Shown: positions 35,269 to 44,300 of the stretch, one piece after another | Layout: each line of letters begins with the position of its first letter | How positions within the stretch are numbered: the stretch's first letter is position 1 | DNA from: JACDBZ01 sp038233215 | Lineage (GTDB): Bacteria; Chloroflexota; Limnocylindria; QHBO01 | Direction: 5' to 3' | Length of the DNA: 64,000 nt | Assembly (NCBI GenBank): GCA_038233215.1 | Contig: JBBSML010000014.1 | Span: forward strand, 1 to 64,000 | The notes under the pieces: generated by a model | What the model saw: the letters and a program-made list of their open reading frames with translations, nothing else | Told to the model about the DNA's origin: nothing | Databases searched by the model: none | Made by a program: the position numbers and the translations under genes

Positions 35269-35745
35269 TCAGCCGGCCTCGTCGCCGATGCGCTGCGATG
35301 CCGGTGGCGGCAGGCCATCTCGGGCGGCTGCCAGCAGGAACATCTGGATCCGGCTCCTCAGCGTATCCCGTGCCATGCGGAATGCCGCCAGGCGTGACTT
35401 CTCATCGCCCTCAACGGCGGTGGGATCGTCGATGCTCCAATGTGCCTGCTGGACGACGCCGGGGATCGTCGGGCATGCCTCCCTCGCCTGGTCGCAGACG
35501 GTGATCAGCCAATTGAAGGAGCCGCCGAGGAAGGGTTCGAGGGTCTTGCTCGCCTGGCCGGAGATGTCGATCCCGATCTCGTCCATGACGTGGATCGCCT
35601 CGGGCCGGACGAGGGTTGCATCGGTGCCGGCGCTGAAGGCCTCGAATCGGTCGCCGCCCCACGTGCGGAGCATGCCCTCCGCCATCTGGCTGCGCGCGCT
35701 GTTATGGGTGCATACGAAGATGACGCGTTGCGGATCGGTGCTCAT
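35269..35745 (-). CDS. arsC: low-molecular-weight phosphatase / arsenate reductase-like protein
   Basis: A 158-residue thioredoxin-coupled ArsC/LMW-PTP fold. The active loop is CTHNSARSQ (C-x5-R-S) near the N-terminus, and the second and third cysteines expected for Staphylococcus-type ArsC appear as a single Cys pair member in VCDQAREACPTIP (CDQA-REAC). Arsenate reduction is therefore feasible; tyrosine phosphatase activity is an alternative. No arsenite pump or ArsR gene is adjacent. Followed by the Nudix gene on the same strand, 13 bases away. Confidence 0.9.
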   Translation of the reverse strand: MSTDPQRVIFVCTHNSARSQMAEGMLRTWGGDRFEAFSAGTDATLVRPEAIHVMDEIGIDISGQASKTLEPFLGGSFNWLITVCDQAREACPTIPGVVQQAHWSIDDPTAVEGDEKSRLAAFRMARDTLRSRIQMFLLAAARDGLPPPASQRIGDEAG

Positions 35746-35804
35746 GGCGGCGATTCTGAGCTGGGAAGGTCAACGCCGTGTGAAGCCACGTCAATGTCCA
35801 CGTA

Positions 35805-35824
35805 TGGGGATAACCTGTGGATAA
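35805..35824 (-). other. pair of DnaA-box-like 9-mers
   Basis: TGTGGATAA at 35816-35824 is the exact complement of the consensus DnaA box TTATCCACA. TGGGGATAA at 35805-35813 differs from it at one base and has the same orientation, 2 bases away. Both lie in the 294-base gap upstream of arsC. No dnaA, dnaN or other replication gene is nearby. Confidence 0.4.
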
Positions 35825-35895
35825 CCCGATGGCCGGAGCCGCACCTGGTGGAGAAGGGGGATTGTGCGGCACGTTCGACGCCCGTACTCTGTGAT

Positions 35896-35963
35896 TGTCC
35901 CGAAGGGGCAGCCAACGGCACCAGCGATTGCATCAACGGTCTGGCGGCGGTTCCTTCGGGACA
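35896..35963. repeat. long-loop 11-bp inverted repeat
   Basis: TGTCCCGAAGG at 35896-35906 and CCTTCGGGACA at 35953-35963 are perfectly complementary, separated by 46 bases. A TTTT run follows on the plus strand. In the same gene-free gap as the DnaA-like boxes; it might be a structured RNA or terminator. Confidence 0.35.
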
Positions 35964-36028
35964 TTTTCATGTGCCCGCGGGGATCAGTGCTCCGCCTTCT
36001 CGCATTCGTAACGGGGATCGGTACGAAT

Positions 36029-36059
36029 AGCGCGATCGACTAGGGTGCGTGATCGCGCT
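36029..36059 (-). terminator. hairpin at the end of upp
   Basis: AGCGCGATC (36029-36037) and GATCGCGCT (36051-36059) form a 9-bp stem with a 13-base loop that contains the upp stop codon. No strong T tract follows on the minus strand. Weak terminator or mRNA 3-prime end structure. Confidence 0.3.
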
Positions 36060-36747
36060 GGAGACGGCGCACCACCTCGGCCGTCTGGTCATTGGGACCA
36101 TGGCCCGGCTCTGATGCCGGACCGGCGAAGGTGCCGAACTGACGATCGCCGGCGTCACCGAGGCCAGGAACAATGTAGCCGCGCTCGTTGAGATGCGAGT
36201 CCAGGGCGCCGACGTGGATGTCGACGTCGGGATGGGCGGTCGAGAGCGTGCCGACACCCTCGGGAGCTGCGATGAGGCTGACCTGTTTGATCCGCGCGGC
36301 ACCCCACTGTTTGAGGATGTCGACGGTGGCGGCCGACGATCCGCCCGTGGCCAGCATCGGGTCGAGGATGAGGCAGACCTGGACCGTCGCCGCGTCGGGC
36401 AGCTTGTTGTAGTACTCGACCGGCTTGAGCGTGCGCTCGTCGCGGTAGAGGCCGATATGCCACACCTCGGCCGACGGCAGCAGCTCGAGCATGGCGTCGA
36501 CCATGCCGAGGCCGGCGCGCAGGATCGGGATCAGGCCGACTCGCGGCTCGAGGCGCGCCACCCTCATCGGCTCGAGCGGAGTCGAGATGCGCTCGGGGCG
36601 GGTGGCGAGATCCGCCATCGCCTCGTAGCCGAGAAGCCAGGTCAGCTCGCGGACGAGCTCCCGGAACTTCTTGGGCTCGGTTGTCTGATCACGCAGGATG
36701 CCGAGCTTGTGGGCGACCAACGGATGGTTGCTACGATGGAGGTTCAT
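36040..36747 (-). CDS. upp: uracil phosphoribosyltransferase
   Basis: A 235-residue UPRTase that makes UMP from uracil and PRPP. The PRPP motif is LILDPMLATGGSSAATV (about 128), with upstream VGLIPILRAGLGMVD and YRDERTLKPVEYYNKLP. The uracil-binding YIVPGLGDAGDRQFGT is intact. The C-terminus is about 25 residues longer than in E. coli, an acidic/Gly tail followed by RRLQRDHAP. ATG at 36747 is 8 bases after TAGAAT on the minus strand. Divergent from the MFS gene, 42 bases apart. Confidence 0.96.
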   Translation of the reverse strand: MNLHRSNHPLVAHKLGILRDQTTEPKKFRELVRELTWLLGYEAMADLATRPERISTPLEPMRVARLEPRVGLIPILRAGLGMVDAMLELLPSAEVWHIGLYRDERTLKPVEYYNKLPDAATVQVCLILDPMLATGGSSAATVDILKQWGAARIKQVSLIAAPEGVGTLSTAHPDVDIHVGALDSHLNERGYIVPGLGDAGDRQFGTFAGPASEPGHGPNDQTAEVVRRLQRDHAP

Positions 36748-36755
36748 CGGCGCCG

Positions 36756-36783
36756 ATTCTAGTGCTGCCGGCGCGGCCACAAT
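36756..36783. promoter_or_regulatory. divergent -10 hexamers between upp and MFS
   Basis: Minus strand TAGAAT at 36756-36761, 8 bases before the upp ATG. Plus strand CACAAT at 36778-36783, 6 bases before the MFS ATG; its first base departs from TANNNT. Both genes appear leaderless. Confidence 0.5.
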
Positions 36784-36789
36784 GGACCG

Positions 36790-37908
36790 ATGCGACCGCT
36801 GCTGCCTCCGTTGCCGATCGCGTTCGGCGTTTTCGGCCTCGTCTGGGGCGCCTGGCAGGCGGTCCTGCCGGACCTCGCCACGCGATTTGACCTGACGACC
36901 GGCCCACTCGGGCTGATGCTGACCGCGGGTTTTGCCGTCTCGCTGCCGGTCATGCTGGGCACCGGGCGGATGATCGACCGCGTGGGACCCGGGCCCGGGA
37001 TCGCGCTCACTGCGATCGGCATGGCTGTCGGGCTTGTGGTGGTCGGGACGCTCGTATCGCTGCCGGTGCTGATCCTGGGCGTCATCCTGTTCGCGGCAGG
37101 CAGCGGCGCGTTCGACGTGGCGATCAATGGTGCCGCGCTCGGCGACGAGTGCTGGAGTCGACCGGCGCGGCTCACCTTCCTTCACGCGGCGTTCAGTGGG
37201 GGCGGTCTGGTCGGCGCGCTCGGCGGCGGTGCATTCCTCGGCGTCGGCGGACCGTTCGGATTCGTGTATCCCATCCTCGCCGCGGCGGTCGTGGCTGTCT
37301 CCGCGCTGGCCCTGACGGCGACCTGGCAGCTTCCAGGGTCGCAGGGGGCGGTGCCGCGCCAGATCGCGTTGGCGATGCTGCCGCTGGCGGCGCTCGCCGG
37401 GCTCGCCTTTCTGGCCGAAGGGTCCATGGAGACGTGGTCGGCCATCTATCTGCGCGACGTGCTGGGCGCCCCCGCGTTCGTCGGCGCGCTGGGTCCTGCT
37501 GCATTTCACGCGGCGATGCTGATCGGGCGTCTCGTGGGGGCAGCTGTCGCGGGCTCGCTGGGCTCGTCAGCCACGTTGCTTGTTTCGGGCCTGGCGACCC
37601 TCGTCGGGATGGTGGCTGCGCTCGTGGTACCTGTGCCCGCGATCGCGATCGCGGGCATGGCGGTGGCTGCGCTCGGCGCCTCGTTCGTCGTGCCGGTGGT
37701 TGTCAGCCTTGCCGGGCGCCGGGCAGGCGCGCACGCGGGGCGGGCCGCGTCCTACGTGCTGACGCTCGGCTACGCGGGATTCCTGGTTGGGCCGTCGATC
37801 GTCGGGGTGTTGGGTGAGATCGGCGGCCTTCGCATCGGTCTGGCCGTCGTGCCGGTGGCCGCCGGCGTGATCGTTCTCGCGTCACGCAGCCGTGCTGCCC
37901 GCGGTTGA
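36790..37908 (+). CDS. MFS transporter
   Basis: A 372-residue hydrophobic protein with about 11-12 membrane segments. PIAFGVFGLVWGAWQAVLP starts the first helix, and GRMIDRVGPGPGIAL is a degenerate MFS loop motif. FLHAAFSGGGLVGALGGG and the FucP/YbjJ-like layout suggest a small-solute carrier of unknown substrate. It lies alone, divergent from upp. Shorter than typical (400 residues). Confidence 0.85.
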   Translation: MRPLLPPLPIAFGVFGLVWGAWQAVLPDLATRFDLTTGPLGLMLTAGFAVSLPVMLGTGRMIDRVGPGPGIALTAIGMAVGLVVVGTLVSLPVLILGVILFAAGSGAFDVAINGAALGDECWSRPARLTFLHAAFSGGGLVGALGGGAFLGVGGPFGFVYPILAAAVVAVSALALTATWQLPGSQGAVPRQIALAMLPLAALAGLAFLAEGSMETWSAIYLRDVLGAPAFVGALGPAAFHAAMLIGRLVGAAVAGSLGSSATLLVSGLATLVGMVAALVVPVPAIAIAGMAVAALGASFVVPVVVSLAGRRAGAHAGRAASYVLTLGYAGFLVGPSIVGVLGEIGGLRIGLAVVPVAAGVIVLASRSRAARG

Positions 37909-38065
37909 GCCGGTCCGTCTGGTACGAGTCATGCGGTTGGGCGGCAGCGGATCTACCTTGGGTGACGGCATGCTGCTAGGCTATCGGTTCTGCAAGCTCG
38001 AATTCGCGCACGGACCATGTGCCTGCCCGTCGCTCGGATCCATCACCTGAGGAGGTTAGGAGACC

Positions 38066-38704
38066 ATGGTCTTCGGATCAAAGCGTGAAACCAAGCCCGA
38101 CAGTCTCTCGCGCGAGGATGTGGTCGGGAACCTGTATCCGGATAGCCTGACGAGTGAGGTCGACGTGGCACAGTCACCCAGCGAATTCCCCCGTCGCGAG
38201 GATCGCGGTAACGAGAGCGTCATCGATCCGCATGCCCGGTTCAACGGCAAGTACGTCAGCGATCGCGACCTGCGGATCGAGGGCGAGGCGCAGGGTGAGA
38301 TCGAGTGCCAGGGAACGCTGATCATCAGCCCGCAGGCGCGCGTCCGCAGCGCCATCAAGGCGCACAACGTCGTCGTCAACGGCGACTACGAGGGAGACGT
38401 CGACTGCGGCGGACGATTCGAGATCGGCTCGACGGGTCGTGTGAAGGGCAACATCAAGACCCAGGTCCTGGTGGTCAAGGAGGGTGCCCACTGGGAGGGC
38501 ACCGTGACCATGACTCGTGAGGCGAGCGCTCGACCGGTGCCGGGGCAGCCGGGGCAGCCCGGACAGAGCGGCGCCCAGCCAGCCCAGCGTCCCGGTATCA
38601 GCGGCCAGTCGGGCGGATCAGGCGGCAGCATCTTCAGCAAGGGCGACCGCGAGGGCGAAAAGCCTGCGGGTGAGCCACGCGACGGGCAACCGGCCGGGCA
38701 GTAG
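38066..38704 (+). CDS. bactofilin-family polymer-forming protein
   Basis: A 212-residue protein. Residues about 50-155 form the bactofilin beta-helix with the repeated Gly/Val pattern RDLRIEGEAQGEIECQG, then RVRSAIKAHNVVVNGDYEGD and GRVKGNIKTQVLVV. Such proteins polymerise without nucleotides and organise the cell envelope. The N-terminal 45 residues are charged, and the C-terminal 55 are Gly/Pro/Gln-rich and disordered. An AGGAGA-type site is 3-5 bases before the ATG at 38066. Ten bases separate it from the asparaginase gene. Confidence 0.93.
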   Translation: MVFGSKRETKPDSLSREDVVGNLYPDSLTSEVDVAQSPSEFPRREDRGNESVIDPHARFNGKYVSDRDLRIEGEAQGEIECQGTLIISPQARVRSAIKAHNVVVNGDYEGDVDCGGRFEIGSTGRVKGNIKTQVLVVKEGAHWEGTVTMTREASARPVPGQPGQPGQSGAQPAQRPGISGQSGGSGGSIFSKGDREGEKPAGEPRDGQPAGQ

Positions 38705-38713
38705 CCCGCGTTC

Positions 38714-39781
38714 ATGCCGCCGCGCCGCGCCGCCGCACCGCCGGTGCTGGTGGAGGTCACGCGCGGCGATCGAGTCGAATCCATTCACCGTGGCTCGATC
38801 GCCGTAGCCGCCCCGGATGGGTCGCTGATTGGATCGGCCGGTGACCCTGATCAGTTCATCTTCCTGCGCTCCAGCGCCAAGCCATTCCAACTCGCCCCGT
38901 TTGTCGCGTCCGGCCGCTTCGACGAGTACAGGCTGGGCACGGAGGCGCTCGCGATCATGGCGGCCAGCCATAGCGGCGAGGATCAGCACGTTCGCCTTGT
39001 CCAGGAGATCCTTCGCCGATCCGGATTGACCGGCAGCGTCCTCCAGAACCAGGTCCACCCGCCGTTCGACACCGAGACCGCGCATCGGCTCATTCGCGAC
39101 GGAGAGCAATCCACCGTGTTGCGTGGGAACTGTTCGGGCAAGCACGCTGGCATGGTCCTGTTCGCCAAGGCATCGGGCTGGCCACTCGACAGCTATTGGC
39201 ACCCCGAGCATCCGGTCCAGCGACTTGCCCTCGAGACGATCTCGGCGCTCTCGGATGTCCCGATCGAGCGCGTCACCACGGCGACCGATGGCTGCGGCGT
39301 CGTCTCCTTCGGGATGCCCCTGCGTGGGCTGGCGCTGGCGTTCGCGCGTCTCGCTGATCCATCGGCGGTGGCGGATCCACCGCTGCGTGAGGCGCTCATC
39401 CGCATTCGCGATGCGATGATGGCGCATCCCGAACTCGTCGCCGGCGCGCGGCGCAGGATTGACACGGCGCTGATGCTCGCCTATCCGACGCGGATCATCA
39501 GCAAGGGCGGGGCAGAGGGCGTGCTGGCCATGGGTGTGCCGCCCGGCGCGCTGCCGCCTTCGGCACCCTATGGAGATGGGCCGATGGGGATCGCGGCGGT
39601 GATCGAGGATGGCAACGCCGCGCGTCGCGGCGGAGACGTCGTCAGCGTGGAGATCCTGCGGCAGCTCGGTCTCGCGACCGATCCGCTGCCGGGCTCGTTG
39701 GCCGAGTACGCTTCGCCCGCGATCCTCGACACGCGCGGCGAACCCGCGGGCACCGTGCATCCCGCGTTCCGCTTGAGCTGA
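38714..39781 (+). CDS. asparaginase, Rhizobium AnsA / PF06089 type
   Basis: A 355-residue L-asparaginase II of the class unrelated to E. coli AnsB. The conserved strings are FLRSSAKPFQLAP (about 47), RGNCSGKHAGMVL (about 137), TDGCGVVSFGMP (about 193) and ISKGGAEGVLAMG (about 260), which carry the Ser-Lys and zinc-binding Cys/His residues described for this family. It hydrolyses asparagine to aspartate and ammonia in the cytoplasm. It starts 9 bases after the bactofilin stop and may be co-transcribed. Confidence 0.92.
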   Translation: MPPRRAAAPPVLVEVTRGDRVESIHRGSIAVAAPDGSLIGSAGDPDQFIFLRSSAKPFQLAPFVASGRFDEYRLGTEALAIMAASHSGEDQHVRLVQEILRRSGLTGSVLQNQVHPPFDTETAHRLIRDGEQSTVLRGNCSGKHAGMVLFAKASGWPLDSYWHPEHPVQRLALETISALSDVPIERVTTATDGCGVVSFGMPLRGLALAFARLADPSAVADPPLREALIRIRDAMMAHPELVAGARRRIDTALMLAYPTRIISKGGAEGVLAMGVPPGALPPSAPYGDGPMGIAAVIEDGNAARRGGDVVSVEILRQLGLATDPLPGSLAEYASPAILDTRGEPAGTVHPAFRLS

Positions 39782-39843
39782 AGCGGCGAAGCGAGCGCGG
39801 CGCTAGACAAACCGAGGTCGATCCGCACGAGGGTCGCCGGGGA

Positions 39844-40575
39844 TCATCCGGTGATCGCATCGCGGACGAATGCGGCAAGCCGGATGAAGATCGGCGCCAG
39901 GATGAGCGCGGGCAGGAAGCTGGCCACCCGCACGGCCTTGAGCTCGAGCAGACGGAGCGCGACACCGAGCAGGATGAGGCCGCCGGCTGTGGTGATGGCC
40001 AGGATGGTCGCCTCATCCATCACCCCGCGGAGTGGGACGGCGCTCGCGGCGATCGACCCCTGGATGACGAGAACGCTCAGCGCCGAGAGCGCGACGCCTG
40101 GGCCGAGCGCCGCGGCGAAGGCGATACTGGCGACTCCGTCGAGGAGCGACTTGATCGCCAGCAGCTGAACGTCCCCGGTGAGGCCGTTGGCGAGCGAGCC
40201 GAGAATGGTGAGCGGCCCGATGCAGAAGACGAGGCTGGCGGTGACAAACCCTTCCGCGATGCGGCTCGGACGCTTACCGCTCGACAGCCGGCGCTGGAAC
40301 CATCCGCCGATCCATTCCAGCCCGTCATGCAGCTGGAGCAGCTCCCCGATCGCCACGCCGAGAAGCACCGCTCCGAGGACCGCCAGATCGTCGCCGGCCC
40401 GGGCCGCGGGGTCATTGAAGATGCGCAGTCCCATCGACAGGCCGATCAACAGCGTGAAGAGCCCGAGACCGGTGGTGAGGCTCGACTGCAGCTTGGCCGT
40501 CATGCGCGAGCCGATGAGGAGGCCGATCAGCGTGCCGATCAACACCGTGGCGACGTTGAGCAGCGTGCCGCTCAA
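39844..40575 (-). CDS. DUF554 membrane protein (YqgA/YdfK family)
   Basis: A roughly 243-residue protein with 6-7 membrane segments. SGTLLNVATVLIGTLIGLLIG at the start, VFCIGPLTILGSLANGLTGD and the acidic loop ARAGDDLAVLGAVLLG are the DUF554 signature. Function unknown. The family begins M-x-GTLxN, so a TTG at 40575 is the likely start (another TTG at 40581); the ATG at 40623 would add a polar extension unlike the family. Divergent from the GDSL gene. Confidence 0.85.
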   Translation of the reverse strand: MSGTLLNVATVLIGTLIGLLIGSRMTAKLQSSLTTGLGLFTLLIGLSMGLRIFNDPAARAGDDLAVLGAVLLGVAIGELLQLHDGLEWIGGWFQRRLSSGKRPSRIAEGFVTASLVFCIGPLTILGSLANGLTGDVQLLAIKSLLDGVASIAFAAALGPGVALSALSVLVIQGSIAASAVPLRGVMDEATILAITTAGGLILLGVALRLLELKAVRVASFLPALILAPIFIRLAAFVRDAITG

Positions 40576-40637
40576 GAACAAGGCATCACGATCCGCTGAT
40601 CGGGGCGGTGGTCGATGCGGCACGCTGCATGCTCGGG

Positions 40638-40643
40638 TAGGGT
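40638..40643 (+). promoter_or_regulatory. -10 hexamer TAGGGT, leaderless start
   Basis: TAGGGT ends 7 bases before the GTG at 40651 and decides between that start and an ATG at 40615, which would spoil the lipoprotein signal peptide. Confidence 0.5.
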
Positions 40644-40650
40644 AGCGAAC

Positions 40651-41361
40651 GTGGATCGAGCGCGTGTCGGCCTGTGCGGACTCCTCGGCGGCGCTGTACT
40701 GGTGGCCGCATGTGCGGGTGGCGATTCGTCCACGTCCGTGGGATCGGCCTCAACTGCGTCGGAGGGCTCGACCGTGCGTTACGTCGCACTCGGTGACTCG
40801 TACACGATCGGCACGTCCGTATCTGCTGCAGAGCGTTTTCCGAACCAGCTCGTGGAGCGCGTCGATCAGCTCGAGCTGGTGGGCAATCCCGCGGTCAACG
40901 GTTACACGTCACTCGATCTGATCAACGAGGAGCTGCCGCAGCTCGACGGCTTCCAACCAGAATTCGTCAGTCTTCTGATCGGCGTCAACGATGTCGTTCA
41001 GGGCGTCAACGACTCGCAGTACGCGGGCAACATGGCGCTCATCCTCGAGGAGCTTCTGACGCGCCTGCCGCCGCAGCGAATTCTGTGCATCGCCACCCCT
41101 GACTACACGGTCACACCCAGCGGGGAGGCATTCGGCGATCCGATGCAGCAGAGTGACGCGATCCTCCGCGCGAACGCCATCCTGCGCGAGGCGTGTGAGA
41201 CGCTCCAGATCCGGTTCGTGCCGGAAATTTTCGAGATCAGCCAGGGGGCGAGGGACGATCGTTCGCTCGTGGCGGACGACGGCCTCCACCCGTCCGGGGC
41301 GCAGTACGAGCGCTGGGTTGACGTGATCGCGCCCGCCGTGGAGGAGCTCCTCGCGGAGTGA
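40651..41361 (+). CDS. GDSL/SGNH hydrolase, lipoprotein
   Basis: A 236-residue extracytoplasmic hydrolase. From the GTG at 40651 it begins VDRARVGLCGLLGGAVLVAACAGG, whose LVAAC is a lipobox; the Cys would be lipidated by Lgt and Lsp. SGNH blocks: GDSYTIG (Ser), GNPAVNG (Gly), IGVNDVVQ (Asn) and DDGLHPSG (Asp, His). It is an esterase or lipase at the outer face of the membrane. The last 125 bases are overlapped tail to tail by the cyclase gene. Confidence 0.92.
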   Translation: MDRARVGLCGLLGGAVLVAACAGGDSSTSVGSASTASEGSTVRYVALGDSYTIGTSVSAAERFPNQLVERVDQLELVGNPAVNGYTSLDLINEELPQLDGFQPEFVSLLIGVNDVVQGVNDSQYAGNMALILEELLTRLPPQRILCIATPDYTVTPSGEAFGDPMQQSDAILRANAILREACETLQIRFVPEIFEISQGARDDRSLVADDGLHPSGAQYERWVDVIAPAVEELLAE

Positions 41362-44300
41362 CCGTCGTTTCGACCACGACGCGCAGCCCATCTGCCCCGA
41401 GGCGGTCGATGGCCGCCATGGCTTCAGTTGGCGCGGCCTGCGAACGCAGCGTGCGATGCTCGTCGAGCAGGCAGAGGGCGAGTGGAAGCGGCAGGTCGAG
41501 CGTTCGCCATGCCTCAACCGCCCGGCGGTAGAGGTGCTCCGCTTCGGGATTCCCGTCCAGGACGGCGAGCCCCGCGTGCAGCGTCATCGAGGCGGCGACC
41601 ACGGCGCGCCCTCGTTGGTTCAGCGCATCGAGCCGCGCCAGACCGGCGGCGACGGCCGCGCGATCGCCGAGCCACAGGCTGGCCCGGGTGGCGAGGATCC
41701 GAGGATAGGCCTGGTCCGCGCCGATCGAGCCCTCGACGGCCTGCTCCGCCAAGCGTTGAACCTCGCCGAAATCGCCAGCGACGAGTGCGCACCACGCCCG
41801 TGCCTGGAGCAGCCCGGACACGACCTGGCGGTCCATCCCGGCCGGGATGGGCTCGAGCGAATCGAGGGCGGCCATCGGTGACGGATCCCCCCGCAGGGCG
41901 TGGATGGTCGCGGCGCTCGTCGACAGGACGATGCGGTATGCCTCCGACACGCCACGCTCCTCGAGCTCGGCGATCGTCTCGAGTGCCCATGCCCAATCCC
42001 CGGTCTCGATCGCGGTCGTGCACGCCAGATCCGCGAGCTGTACGGCAACGTCCCCGAGTCCCATCTGCGTCGCGAGCTCGAGTCCATGGCGGGCAGTTTC
42101 CATGGCGGCGCGCGGATCGTCGGCCATCAGCGCCCACGCAAGGTTGTTTCGGGATCGAAGCTCGGTATGCAGCGAGCCCGTCTCCTGGGCGTGCGCGATG
42201 GCCGTTCGGAGGTCGCTCAGGCCCAGCTCCTCCTGGCCGAGCGTGATTCTGGCGGTTCCGCGCGTCACGAGCACGTCGGTCGCAATGTTCGCGAGGCCCA
42301 GGCGGTTGGCAGCAACGAGCGCGCGCTCCGCCCACGCCAACCCTTCGCGGCTGTCGCCAAGAAGAAGCCTGGCCCTCGCCATCTGGGCGGCCAGCTCCAC
42401 ACCTGAAGCATCGGCTTCGAAGTGCCGAATACTGCCCATGGCTGCCTGGAGTTCCGCGAGCGCGGGTTCATTGCGTTGCGCGGACAGGAGGACGCTCGCT
42501 AGCCTCGCACGCGCTCGAGTCGCTGCCGTGTGGTCGCTCGATGCCGTGTGCAGAGCGATCAGTTCGCGCAGGTACGCTTCCGCGAGCTCGAGACGTCCAG
42601 CGGCGCGCGATGCCTCGGCAATCTCTTCGAGCAGGGCGGTCAGCTGCGCTGAGGCCGCCTCGCAGAGTCGAATCGCGTCCGTGAGAAGGCCGAGCGCGCG
42701 TTCCGGGACGTGGAGCCTGGTCGCCTCGCGTGCAGCCTGGCGAAGCGCCGCGACGGCTCTGCGGCCGAGACGGGCGGCATCCCGATGATCTGGGTCGAGC
42801 CGATGCGCCTCGACCAGGTGTCCGGCGAGGTGCTCCGCGACAGTGTCGCCCCCGAGAGATTCAAGGTGATGCGCCGCGGCGAGGTGAAGGGATCGTCGCT
42901 CGCGGCGCGCAAGCGTCCCGTAGGCGACCTCGCGCACGAGATCCTGCACGAACCCCAGCTGGCCGTAGCCGGGCGAATTGCGATCCTCATCGATCGTAAG
43001 GTGCTCGCGCCGGACGAGCGCCTCGATGCGTCCCCGGGTGAGCGCGGCGTCTGCCCTGACGACGGCGACGAGCGCGTCCAGGCGGAAGCGCGTACCAAGG
43101 ACGGCCGCTGCCAGGAGGAGTGCGCGCTCAGCGGCAGGAAGGGCGTCGATGCGGGCCGCGATCAGTCCATGCAGTGAGTCGGGCACCTCGACCGGTTGCT
43201 GACCAGTCTCCGGCGTGCCACGAGGACGCCTGCGTCGATCCTCGACGATACGGGCGACCTCCACGGCGTACAGCGGAACGCCACCGGCACGCTCCAGGAT
43301 CTGGCGAATCAATGGCTGCGGCAGGTTGGGCGTTCTCGCCGCGAGCAGCGTTCGCATGGCGTCGTCGGGTAGTCGCTCGAGGCGGAGCGCCGTGAAGCTC
43401 CCCACGCCAGCACCCCATGCCGCCCGACGATCGAAGAGCTCTGGCCGCGCCAGGGCCAGGATGATGATCGGGTGATCGCGGGTCCAGCTCGCGAGATATT
43501 CGATGAAGTCGAGCAGGCTCGCATCTGCCCATTGGAGGTCCTCGAAGACGAGGACGGTCGGCGACCGTTCGGAGACGCGTTCGAAGAACCTGCGCCAGGC
43601 CGCGAACAGCTCGTCGCGATCGAACACCGCCACGTCGTCCGAACCGAGCAGGACGGCGAGGCGCGGCTCGATCCAGCGTCGCTCCTCCTCGTCGCGGACA
43701 AGCTCGTCGAGCGTCGTGGCCAGATGACGCCGAGCGACCTCCGGCGGGGCGTCCTCGCTGACACGGATACGGCGCCGGACCATCTCGCCGACCGCCGCGA
43801 ATGCAATTCCTTCCCCGTACGCCGGAGCTCGGCCGGCGTGCCACGCAACCTCATCAGGGAGGGCGTCGACCCATTCGTACAGCTCCCACGCCAGGCGGCT
43901 CTTGCCCATTCCGGCTATCCCGGTCACGGAAACCAGCCGACTCCGACGCTCGCGAATGACCCCGTTGAACAGCTCGACCAGCTCGCGGAGCTCGCGGTCT
44001 CGGCCGACGAACGGGCCGGCGTGCATCCCGCCATGCCGGCCCGCATGCGACTGGGGTGCCTGGGTCGCCCGATACGCTCGCAGTGGGCCGGTGCGGCCCT
44101 TGAGGCTCAATGAGCCGACCGACGTGAATACTGCCGCGCGGGATCCTCGGTCGCGCGTCATGCGGTCCACCAGCACGCCGCCGAGCGGCGCTCGTCCCTG
44201 GAGACGCGAGGCAATGTTGACGAGATCGCCGGCGACCATGCCCTGGCCGACAGCCCCGAGACTCACCGCCGCTTCCCCGGTCGTCACTGCCCCTCGGGCG

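Noticed and set aside
35795..36030. Possible 78-codon plus-strand gene starting at an ATG within the DnaA-like boxes
   Set aside because: No ribosome-binding site or recognised motif, and composition is not convincing; the region is better left non-coding.
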